Of a stretch of 13,494 bases of DNA, positions 6,426 through 12,926 are shown piece after piece. Source of the DNA: JAIPIY01 sp964489785. GTDB taxonomy: Bacteria > Patescibacteriota > Minisyncoccia > Phycocordibacterales > UBA1006. The first letter of the stretch is position 1. Every line of letters begins with the position of its first letter. A program made the position numbers and the translations under genes. The stretch spans positions 1 to 13,494 of the forward strand of contig CAZAZY010000018.1 in assembly GCA_964489785.1 (NCBI GenBank). Reading direction: 5' to 3'. The notes under the pieces were generated by a model. It did no database searches and was not told the origin of the DNA. It saw only the letters and a list, made by a program, of their open reading frames with translations.

Positions 6426-7712
6426 CTATGCCTGGGGATTATTAATAATAATATGAATTTTCTCTTTTTTGGGCAGTTTCGAACGCCAAAACGGTCGAAT
6501 AGATACTTCGGCTTGGATAATAGCCTCCATATTTTGAAGAGCGGTTGAAATATTTTTCTTTTTTGTCTTTTCTATTAATGACAGTATTTCTTGCTCTTCG
6601 ATATCCCACACCAAATTCCCTAACCCAGAAATAGTAACCACTATAGTTTCAGGTGCTGCTTCTGTAGAAGTAAATATATAAGTCAAATCATCTAGATTCA
6701 CAATACGACCTACGCCTTTTTGTTCTTCTGGCAAAGACGCATTTGCAATAGCCATACTAAATTCTTTTCGATCGATCACTGGTGCACGCAGAATACCCTT
6801 TTGTTTCAATTCTAAAGCTTCCCCAGGGACATCAACACGTTCAATAGGTGGTAGTTCGATATGAGATCCATCTTTTGTCGGAACAAAGAAATCTAATGAA
6901 ACTTGTGCATCTAATTGCATATCCAATTTTTCACGCAATGTGGTTTCTAATTTCTTACCACTGAGAATAATTGATTCTTCTGGGATGATTACCCTTTCAC
7001 CCTTGAACCCACCTGCAATTTCTGTTTTGGATCGAGCATAGAAAGTTTTTTCTTTTGAAGTCCCCTTGAAACCAGGGATCGTAAAGTCAGAAAATCCAAT
7101 ATTATATTCTTGACCTGGTTGATCAGCATATACAACGACATCCAAAGATCCTGGGATTAATTTCCCACCCTGGGTTTTACCGCCTGGAATTGTTACACCT
7201 GCACCTTTTGCAGTTTTATAAATTTTTCCGTCAGGAGATTCAAATCGGGTTTCTTCTAATAATCGTTGAGGACTGGTTCCATGTGCATTAAATACGGTAA
7301 TAGTACCTGAAGCTTTTTCTTCTTGATATTTTGTTTCTGTTGCAGGAATAGAAATAGATTCAGTTTCTTCTATTACTATTTCATGATACAACAAATCACC
7401 ATCCTTTTTCTGGAGAACAAGTTCCAAATTTCGTATTTCCAATTCCTGAGAACGAGGAGTCACCGCAACAACTGCTGTGGCAAACAAAGACCACGCAAAA
7501 ATCCCTACAAAGAGAATTCCGACGAACATAATCAAACTCTTTTTCACAGGATTCAACCGAGAATTTTTTACAGTATTGTGATTATGTGTTGGTCTTTTTA
7601 CAACAGGTTCGATTCTTTCTCTAGGTTCTGATTTTTCAGAAGTACCCCGCGCATCTATTTTCGCACGAATTCTTTGGGATGGTTGGATGTCTCGGATTAA
7701 TTTTTTTGTCAT
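6426..7712 (-). CDS. Single-pass membrane protein with large beta-rich outer region (baseplate J-like, tentative)
   Basis: This gene encodes 428 residues. Residues 1-57 are a basic, probably disordered cytoplasmic tail. Residues 59-84 form one transmembrane helix (SLIMFVGILFVGIFAWSLFA). The rest is probably outside: a TVTP-like junction (VVAVTPRSQELEI), then KASGTITVFNAHGTSPQRLL and FESPDGKIYKTAKGAGVTIP (about 135-185), a pattern seen in CPR proteins sometimes labelled baseplate J-like (recalled, not searched). The ATG at 7712 lies 11 nt after the stop of the actin-like ATPase gene, with no terminator or Shine-Dalgarno, so the two form one unit. A cytoplasmic tail, one helix and an outer domain next to a PilM/FtsA-like ATPase suggest a membrane partner for that ATPase, as PilN is for PilM. 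This is inference; the function is unknown. Confidence 0.7.
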   Translation of the reverse strand: MTKKLIRDIQPSQRIRAKIDARGTSEKSEPRERIEPVVKRPTHNHNTVKNSRLNPVKKSLIMFVGILFVGIFAWSLFATAVVAVTPRSQELEIRNLELVLQKKDGDLLYHEIVIEETESISIPATETKYQEEKASGTITVFNAHGTSPQRLLEETRFESPDGKIYKTAKGAGVTIPGGKTQGGKLIPGSLDVVVYADQPGQEYNIGFSDFTIPGFKGTSKEKTFYARSKTEIAGGFKGERVIIPEESIILSGKKLETTLREKLDMQLDAQVSLDFFVPTKDGSHIELPPIERVDVPGEALELKQKGILRAPVIDRKEFSMAIANASLPEEQKGVGRIVNLDDLTYIFTSTEAAPETIVVTISGLGNLVWDIEEQEILSLIEKTKKKNISTALQNMEAIIQAEVSIRPFWRSKLPKKEKIHIIINNPQA

Positions 7713-7723
7713 AGGATTATGGA

Positions 7724-8899
7724 TTATTTTTTATAGATGTAATAATGGGTGAAAACTGTATCTATCATAACACAAGTATCACGAGAAACACCATCTTCAA
7801 AGGTACACAATGAGTGTACCAACGCAGGATTGATGGGTGTAATTTTAAATTTCTTGTGCGTAAACGTAATGTGATGAAATACATCCGTATCAAGAATATC
7901 TTGATACCACGCCATTGTATGCTTATTTCCAAAAAGAAATATTTGATCAGGCAATAATAAACGTTTTGCAAATAATCCAAAAATTTGCTGAATATGATTT
8001 TGCCAATCCAAACGCACGGTAGATAATAAAGCATCAATACGCGCATTATGTACACCATGCAACACATCGGTAAGATACATGGTAAATAATTGCTGTGCCA
8101 ATGTGTAGGATTTTTTCTCGGCTTGCATAATTGCCCGAACAATATGATTTGTACCAATAGGAAATGAATGTGATTCAATTAATACACCATCACGCATAAT
8201 AGAACATTCGGTCGTTTCTCCTGATACATCCACCAACACATAATCACGGTCATCAGGAAACATGTCTTTTAATAATGTTGTATGAGAAAACAAAGAGGTG
8301 TGTATAATAGGAGTCCGGTGGAAAAAGGTATGTATTTTTTGTTGAATTAAATCATGTACGTCTTTTGGCATAAAACTGGTAAACAACGAAAGGGAAACAT
8401 TTTTTGTTTTTTTATTTAACGGTTCCCTGGTTTCATAACCATTTAGTCTTACTGATACTGTTTTATTTTCCAAAAGCATCTGATCTGATGTGATGTTGAG
8501 TTCTTTTTGAATAAGGCCAAGCTCTTTTGTGACAAGGGCGTCAGCAAATTTTTTCGAGAATACAAATGGAGTTTGTTCTTGTATCAAAACTGTTCGTGTA
8601 TGCGCTGTATACCACGGTGCACCCAAAACACAAATAATGTTTTGTGGAGATCCCAGATGTTTTGATTCCAAAAATCGAGCTACTTCTTCTATGGTATTTA
8701 ATGTTCCCTTTACCAATTGATCATAACTGGGATCTTCACGCACAGGAATAGAGAAGCTTTTACTGACAAGAATATGTGGACGAACAGAAGATTGAGATGA
8801 AAATTGAACCAACGCACCCGTGACATGAGAACTGCCAATATCAAAAATCGCAATGAGATCATCTTTTTTCTTGCCCGATAGAAACGAGAATATATTCAT
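7724..8899 (-). CDS. Actin-like ATPase of the FtsA/PilM type
   Basis: This gene encodes 391 residues. It shows the actin/Hsp70 nucleotide-binding pattern: phosphate-1 motif AIFDIGSSHVTGAL (17-30), phosphate-2 motif YVLVDVSGETTECSIM (220-235), and an adenosine-like segment QIFLFGNKHTM (319-329). The middle region has the SHS2/1C-type insertion expected of FtsA and PilM. Relatives couple cytoplasmic ATP-dependent assembly to a membrane partner, either the divisome or the type IV pilus platform. No amphipathic C-terminal helix like that of FtsA is obvious, which leans to PilM. I start at the ATG at 8899, exactly 6 nt after a -10 box; eight further in-frame codons upstream would cover that promoter. 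It is followed 11 nt later by the single-pass membrane gene. Confidence 0.75.
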   Translation of the reverse strand: MNIFSFLSGKKKDDLIAIFDIGSSHVTGALVQFSSQSSVRPHILVSKSFSIPVREDPSYDQLVKGTLNTIEEVARFLESKHLGSPQNIICVLGAPWYTAHTRTVLIQEQTPFVFSKKFADALVTKELGLIQKELNITSDQMLLENKTVSVRLNGYETREPLNKKTKNVSLSLFTSFMPKDVHDLIQQKIHTFFHRTPIIHTSLFSHTTLLKDMFPDDRDYVLVDVSGETTECSIMRDGVLIESHSFPIGTNHIVRAIMQAEKKSYTLAQQLFTMYLTDVLHGVHNARIDALLSTVRLDWQNHIQQIFGLFAKRLLLPDQIFLFGNKHTMAWYQDILDTDVFHHITFTHKKFKITPINPALVHSLCTFEDGVSRDTCVMIDTVFTHYYIYKK

Positions 8900-8905
8900 A
8901 CTGAC

Positions 8906-8916
8906 AGTATACCATG
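8906..8916 (-). promoter_or_regulatory. Extended -10 promoter of the actin-like ATPase unit, leaderless
   Basis: On the minus strand the sequence reads CATGGTATACT: -10 TATACT (8906-8911) with the TG of an extended -10. The hexamer ends 6 nt before the ATG, so the predicted first transcribed base is the start codon. No good -35 is seen. It is identical over 11 nt to the promoter at 1592-1602. It lies in the 51-nt gap after alaS, which shows no hairpin terminator. Confidence 0.65.
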
Positions 8917-8950
8917 TACACAAAAAGAGAAAAGATGGAAAAGATTTTTA

Positions 8951-10705
8951 TTATTCCAAAATTGCTTTGATACGTCTAATTCCTGCAGATGAAGCTTCTT
9001 CTTTTTGTATTTTAAATGTTCCCAGTTCGCTGGTATTTTGCACATGAGGTCCACCACAAAATTCTTTTGAAAAAGCGTGCGCGTCTTCCCCACCAATCAT
9101 ATACACAGAAACCGTATCAGGATATTTTGCACCAAATTCCATTTGCGCCCCGATTTGTTCAGCTTCTTCGCGTTTCATTTCTTTGCGAACTACAGGTAGT
9201 TTTGCTTGGATTTTTTCATTGACGATTTTTTCCACCTGAGCTTTTTCTTCGTCGGTCATTTTTCGGTCAAAGACAAAATCTATGCGAAGACGTTCTTCGG
9301 TGATATTACTTCCCCGTTGTTTCACTTCGGGCCCAAGGACTTGTTGCAATGCAGATAACAGCAAGTGATGAGCCGTGTGGAGTTGCACCGTTTTTTCATT
9401 CGTATTTGCAAGACCGCCTTTGAACATACCTGCAGAAGCTGATTGAGAAAGTTTTTGGTGCTCTGACATTTTTGTATCAAAATCTGCGCGGTCAATGTTA
9501 ATACCACGCTCTTTTGCAAGTTCTTCAGTAAGTTCAATAGGAAAACCATACGTAGTTGCAAGGATAAAAGGATCAATCCCTTTTTCGAATTCTTTCAAAC
9601 CATTATGAAGTGTGTTCTGAAATTTTTCTATTTCTTTGATAAATATCTCATATTGATGCACTGGGTTTTGCTTTAAATTGTTATATATTTTTTCATACCG
9701 ACTAACAAACGTACTTTGCAATCCCATAAGTATAGAATAACCAGACTGTATTTTATTTGCTTGCACCAAAGCTCTTCGTATTAATCTTCTCAGAACATAA
9801 CCCTGATCTTTATTTCCAGGAATAACACCATCCGAAATCATCAATGTTGCAGTTCTTACATGATCAGCAATTATTCTTGCTGGAATTACATCGAATGCAT
9901 CTTTACTGTTATCTTTTATATATTCAAAAATATCTTTAAACAAATCCGTATCATACGCCGTATTTTTGCTTTGCATTACTGCCGTCAATCGTTCCAATCC
10001 TGCTCCAGTATCAACATTTTTTTGCGCTAATTTACCAATAACTTTGCCTTCACGTTTTTCATATTCCATGAATACATCATTCCAGATTTCAATAAATTTT
10101 TCTTGTTCTATCAATTGCAAAAAATCATTGTGCGAAATTTCTTTACCGACAAATTCCCCGGCCATGTCATAAAACATTTCACTACACGGACCACATGGAC
10201 CATTATCTCCTGGGCTCCACCAGTTATCACCAGCTGGCAATGCATAAATGCGATGTTCGGGAATACCAAGAGAGAGCCAAATATCTTTTGACTCTTGATC
10301 ATATGGAGCATTTTCGTCACCTTCGAAGATAGTTACCGCGAGTCGCGTTGGATCAAGCCCGAGACCGTGTTCTTTATCCGTTAAAAATTCATAACTCCAT
10401 TCTATTGCTTCTTTTTTAAAATAGTCTCCCAATGACCAATTACCCAACATTTCAAAAAAAGAAAAGTGTCGATTATCACCAATATCATCCAAATCCCCTG
10501 TTCGTACACATTTTTGACAACTTGCAAGACGATTTCCCAAAGGATGTTTTTGCCCCATCAGATACGGCACGAGCGGTTGCATACCAGCCGTATTAAATAA
10601 CACTGATGGATCATTTTCAGGCACCAGTGATGCCGACGGCAAAATAGCGTGTCCGCGTTTTGCGAAAAAATCTAAAAACCGTTGTCGTATTTCATGTGAT
10701 TGCAT
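8951..10705 (-). CDS. alaS: Alanine-tRNA ligase, minimal form
   Basis: This gene encodes 584 residues, against about 875 in E. coli. It charges tRNA-Ala. The class II catalytic core is complete: motif 1 region (LFNTAGMQPLVPYLMG, 36-51), motif 2 (HFSFFEMLGNWSLGDYF, 80-96) and motif 3 (VDTGAGLERL, 231-240). The tRNA recognition helices follow, with RIIADHVRTATLMISDGVIP (277-296) and LRRLIRRAL. The editing site is present with HTAHH (443-447) and C550-GGP-H554, which together supply the zinc ligands; the usual Thr of CGGTH is Pro. The beta-barrel segment carrying the TPFYAESGGQVGD-type motif before the editing core is not seen, and the protein ends at SAGIRRIKAILE, so the C-Ala domain is absent. 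The ATG at 10705 is exactly 6 nt after a -10 box. Confidence 0.96.
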   Translation of the reverse strand: MQSHEIRQRFLDFFAKRGHAILPSASLVPENDPSVLFNTAGMQPLVPYLMGQKHPLGNRLASCQKCVRTGDLDDIGDNRHFSFFEMLGNWSLGDYFKKEAIEWSYEFLTDKEHGLGLDPTRLAVTIFEGDENAPYDQESKDIWLSLGIPEHRIYALPAGDNWWSPGDNGPCGPCSEMFYDMAGEFVGKEISHNDFLQLIEQEKFIEIWNDVFMEYEKREGKVIGKLAQKNVDTGAGLERLTAVMQSKNTAYDTDLFKDIFEYIKDNSKDAFDVIPARIIADHVRTATLMISDGVIPGNKDQGYVLRRLIRRALVQANKIQSGYSILMGLQSTFVSRYEKIYNNLKQNPVHQYEIFIKEIEKFQNTLHNGLKEFEKGIDPFILATTYGFPIELTEELAKERGINIDRADFDTKMSEHQKLSQSASAGMFKGGLANTNEKTVQLHTAHHLLLSALQQVLGPEVKQRGSNITEERLRIDFVFDRKMTDEEKAQVEKIVNEKIQAKLPVVRKEMKREEAEQIGAQMEFGAKYPDTVSVYMIGGEDAHAFSKEFCGGPHVQNTSELGTFKIQKEEASSAGIRRIKAILE

Positions 10706-10711
10706 GCAGAG

Positions 10712-10720
10712 ACTATATCA
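10712..10720 (-). promoter_or_regulatory. Extended -10 promoter of alaS, leaderless
   Basis: On the minus strand the sequence is TGATATAGT: -10 TATAGT (10712-10717) with TG one base upstream. Six nt (CTCTGC) separate it from the alaS ATG, so transcription should start on the ATG. Where the -35 would lie is the T-run of the preceding terminator; no TTGACA-like sequence is present. Confidence 0.6.
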
Positions 10721-10733
10721 GAAATGTGGTAAT

Positions 10734-10757
10734 AAAAAAAGCCTCCCAGGGGAGGTC
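10734..10757 (-). terminator. Rho-independent terminator of the 118-residue gene
   Basis: On the minus strand CCTCCC (10750-10755 on the complement) pairs with GGGAGG (10742-10747 on the complement) around a tiny loop, followed by GC and a run of seven T. It lies 19 nt after the stop of the upstream gene and immediately before the alaS promoter. Confidence 0.85.
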
Positions 10758-10775
10758 TTTTGAAATACTGCCCTA

Positions 10776-11132
10776 CTATTTTTTGTAAGACAAAAAATCT
10801 TTGAGCACCAGGGTTTTATTTTCCCATGGTGCCCAGCCATAACCAGTATAAAGGTGCCCATCGGATCCCAACCAAAGATCATTCACTGAATCAAGACTTA
10901 AAGGCTTTGGCAATTCTATAATCTGATTATTGACAATCCAGTTATCAAGAGTTTCTTTTGTAAAAGAACCCATAGTATTTGTTGCATATTGTCCTATGAA
11001 TCTTGGATTTTTAGAATCGCTTGATGGATCTTGAAAATAATATTGTATTCTTTTTAATTCTTGATTAGGGATTGAATCCCAATCAACATAGAAAACAATC
11101 TTATTTTTAGGTAAGTTCTCTGATACAGCCAT
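10776..11132 (-). CDS. Unrecognised 118-residue protein
   Basis: I do not recognise this protein. It has no signal peptide, membrane segment or cysteine. It is rich in aromatic residues (seven Trp or WxP-like positions, including VDWDSIP, DLWLGSDGHLYTGYGWAPWE), is moderately acidic and ends in FLSYKK. The composition suggests a small soluble globular protein. It is its own transcription unit, with a good promoter about 50 nt upstream and a hairpin terminator just downstream, so it is very likely a real, regulated gene and not a shadow. The ATG at 11132 overlaps a perfect 10-bp palindrome. Upstream lies the mgtC terminator and downstream alaS; neither neighbour hints at its role. Confidence 0.65.
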   Translation of the reverse strand: MAVSENLPKNKIVFYVDWDSIPNQELKRIQYYFQDPSSDSKNPRFIGQYATNTMGSFTKETLDNWIVNNQIIELPKPLSLDSVNDLWLGSDGHLYTGYGWAPWENKTLVLKDFLSYKK

Positions 11133-11140
11133 GACGTCAT
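11131..11140. repeat. Perfect palindrome ATGACGTCAT at the start codon
   Basis: The 10-bp sequence ATGACGTCAT equals its reverse complement and overlaps the first bases of the 118-residue gene. It could be a protein binding site over the translation start, or chance. It also provides an out-of-frame ATG just upstream of the real one. Confidence 0.25.
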
Positions 11141-11183
11141 GATTTTACGTGGTACAACTTTTGATTTAACACTTTAGTTTTTT

Positions 11184-11211
11184 ACTATATAGCAAAGATA
11201 GATTAAGTCAA
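11184..11211 (-). promoter_or_regulatory. Promoter of the 118-residue gene (TTGACT-16-TATAGT)
   Basis: On the minus strand the -35 hexamer is TTGACT (11206-11211), the spacer 16 nt and the -10 hexamer TATAGT (11184-11189). The predicted start near 11177 gives a leader of about 45 nt, the longest in the window. The leader is A/T-rich, with no Shine-Dalgarno and no clear riboswitch fold. Confidence 0.65.
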
Positions 11212-11216
11212 ATTCA

Positions 11217-11250
11217 AAAAGAAAAACCACCTTTGAGTGGTTTTTCTTTT
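11217..11250 (-). terminator. Rho-independent terminator after the MgtC-type gene
   Basis: A 14-bp stem (11217-11230 with 11237-11250) encloses a 6-nt loop; its core is GAAAAACCAC/GTGGTTTTTC. It overlaps the stop codon of the MgtC-type gene and ends in a T-rich tract on the minus strand. Confidence 0.88.
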
Positions 11251-11725
11251 AACTCTCTATATCATTCTTTTCTCCTATTTTTTTTCGCAATGGTCGTTCA
11301 ATAAATGAAAAAACGACAAGAGTAATCAATGCAAAGATAGTCACAATAACTGCTTCTACAAATAATCCAAAGCCTGATGCCATACCAATACTGGCTGCAA
11401 CCCACAATCCCGCCGCGGTGGTTAAATTAGAAATATGATTATTTTGAAATACAATCATACCTGCCCCAAGAAATCCAACCCCAACAACAATTTGCGCCGC
11501 CACCCGAAGCGGATCAAAAGTAAAACCTTCTACCCCGATATATTGGATCGCAACTAATTGCGATGTGTACACAAAAAATGCTGACGCCATAGCAACCAAA
11601 CCATACGTACGCATGCCAGCTGATTTATTTGCAAAAACACGTTCCAAACCTAATACCAATCCTAATAACAATGCGACACCTAATCGCATCACAGTATCCC
11701 AAATATCTAATGTCATCATTTCCAT
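11249..11725 (-). CDS. MgtC/SapB family membrane protein
   Basis: This gene encodes 158 residues from the ATG at 11725. It has about four to five membrane helices and the family motifs RLGVALLLGLVLGLERVF (early), KSAGMRTYGLVAMASA, then AAQIVVGVGFLGAGMIV and SNLTTAAGLWVAASIGMASG. MgtC-type proteins modulate the F-type ATP synthase or magnesium homeostasis in pathogens, but most members, like this short one without the C-terminal ACT-like domain of Salmonella MgtC, have no known role. The reading frame is open for 35 more codons upstream, but these overlap mnmA and are charge- and cysteine-rich, unlike the family, so I reject them. ATGs at 11719 and 11716 are also possible. It follows mnmA by 40 nt and its stop is inside a terminator. 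Confidence 0.88.
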   Translation of the reverse strand: MEMMTLDIWDTVMRLGVALLLGLVLGLERVFANKSAGMRTYGLVAMASAFFVYTSQLVAIQYIGVEGFTFDPLRVAAQIVVGVGFLGAGMIVFQNNHISNLTTAAGLWVAASIGMASGFGLFVEAVIVTIFALITLVVFSFIERPLRKKIGEKNDIES

Positions 11726-11765
11726 ATACCACCAGTATGACTGAATTTGCCTGTAAAAACAATAG

Positions 11766-12851
11766 TTACATGCGTTGTATTGATTGCAATATACCTCCAC
11801 CCAAACAATATTGCCCAGAATATAAAACAATTGACTGCCCTATGGAAACCAATCCTGATCCCTTGATATGTACAACGGATTTTGTATCTAGGATAGATTG
11901 TATTTGTACATCATATAATGAACCATGATATCGCACCTGACATTGCATATCTTTGTTATTTTCCCAATCACCTAACTGATTGATATCAGACAGATGACAT
12001 GCATACCAATAATCATCTTCCCCGACATTACTAAAAGAAGGCGGGGTATGAGATACGATTAATGTATTTTCTTGTATATTTTTATCAATAATATAATAAG
12101 GTTCGCGAGTAGTATTTTTTTCTGTTATCATAAATCCATGACGTTCTCCGATGGTATACAATACTGCACCATCATGCTGGCCTACGACCTGCCCCTGTTC
12201 ATCTGTAACATTACCAGAATTTACCGTAATAAAATGTTGTAGAAAAGTTTTTACATCAACGTCACCCAGCATACAGATTCCTTGTGAATCTTTTTTTTGC
12301 GCTGTAGGTAGTCCAAATTTTTCTGCCAACGCACGGACGTCTTTTTTTTCTAATCCACCCAATGGAAACAATATATTTTGAAAATGATTCTGAGAAACTG
12401 CCCATAAAAAATATGATTGATCTTTTGCGATATCAACGCCACGCAGTAATGGAGAAACATCCATGGATGATTGTGCATAGTGACCCGTTGCAACCATATC
12501 TGCGCCCATATTCATTGCCCAATTATAAAAAGCTCCAAATTTAATATATTTATTACATAAAATATCTGGGTTGGGTGTTATGCCATCTTTGTACCCTTGA
12601 ATAAAAATATCTACGACTTCTTTTTTATATATCTCCTGAAGGTCGCATTCCAAGAAAGGTATTCCCAAATGTGCACATATCCGCATTGCGTCGCGTCTAT
12701 CATCACGCCATGTGCATTCAATAAAATCTGGTTGCCAGGTGCGAATAAAAACCCCAACAACATCATATCCTTGCTGTTGCAACAGAGCGGCGGTGACCGA
12801 AGAATCCACTCCGCCAGAGACGCCGACAAAAATTGTCTTTTTCTTGTTCAT
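11766..12851 (-). CDS. mnmA: tRNA-specific 2-thiouridylase MnmA
   Basis: This gene encodes 361 residues, close to the E. coli length of 368. It puts sulfur on wobble uridine 34 of the tRNAs for Lys, Glu and Gln. It has the PP-loop SGGVDSS (12-18) for ATP, the PNPDILCN motif with Cys99, the ATGHYA motif (121-126), and GICMLGD with the second catalytic Cys193. The C-terminal beta-barrel domains are present to the end at GGGILQSIQRM. The ATG at 12851 is 9 nt after a TAGTAT -10 box, so the leader would be only about 2 nt. It starts a unit with the MgtC-type gene. No sulfur-relay genes are nearby. Confidence 0.97.
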   Translation of the reverse strand: MNKKKTIFVGVSGGVDSSVTAALLQQQGYDVVGVFIRTWQPDFIECTWRDDRRDAMRICAHLGIPFLECDLQEIYKKEVVDIFIQGYKDGITPNPDILCNKYIKFGAFYNWAMNMGADMVATGHYAQSSMDVSPLLRGVDIAKDQSYFLWAVSQNHFQNILFPLGGLEKKDVRALAEKFGLPTAQKKDSQGICMLGDVDVKTFLQHFITVNSGNVTDEQGQVVGQHDGAVLYTIGERHGFMITEKNTTREPYYIIDKNIQENTLIVSHTPPSFSNVGEDDYWYACHLSDINQLGDWENNKDMQCQVRYHGSLYDVQIQSILDTKSVVHIKGSGLVSIGQSIVLYSGQYCLGGGILQSIQRM

Positions 12852-12860
12852 ATACTATTG

Positions 12861-12866
12861 ATACTA
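12861..12866 (-). promoter_or_regulatory. Probable -10 of mnmA, nearly leaderless
   Basis: On the minus strand TAGTAT, preceded by GTG, lies 9 nt before the mnmA ATG. The GTGTAGTAT string also forms the -10 of the dsRBD gene promoter. No -35 is seen; the position falls in the T-run of the upstream terminator. A second TAGTAT directly abuts the ATG. Confidence 0.45.
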
Positions 12867-12883
12867 CACGAGAACGACAAAAT

Positions 12884-12917
12884 AAAAAAGGGGTGACATC
12901 ATTGTGATGCCCCCCTT
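12884..12917 (-). terminator. Rho-independent terminator of the right-edge gene
   Basis: On the minus strand a GGGG...CCCC outer stem and a CATCA/TGATG inner stem with a small loop are followed by six T. The outer and inner stems are joined by a short internal loop. It lies about 10 nt after the TGA stop of the upstream gene. Confidence 0.8.
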
Positions 12918-12926
12918 TATCGCTTC

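Noticed and set aside
11714..11731. A leaderless promoter for the MgtC-type gene (TGGTATATG, then 6 nt, then the ATG at 11716).
   Set aside because: The hexamer TATATG lacks the final T, and the gene can be read from the mnmA promoter; too weak to call.
11726..11830. The 35-codon upstream extension of the MgtC-type gene.
   Set aside because: It overlaps the end of mnmA and its Tyr/Cys-rich sequence does not match the family; the family start fits MEMMTLDIW.
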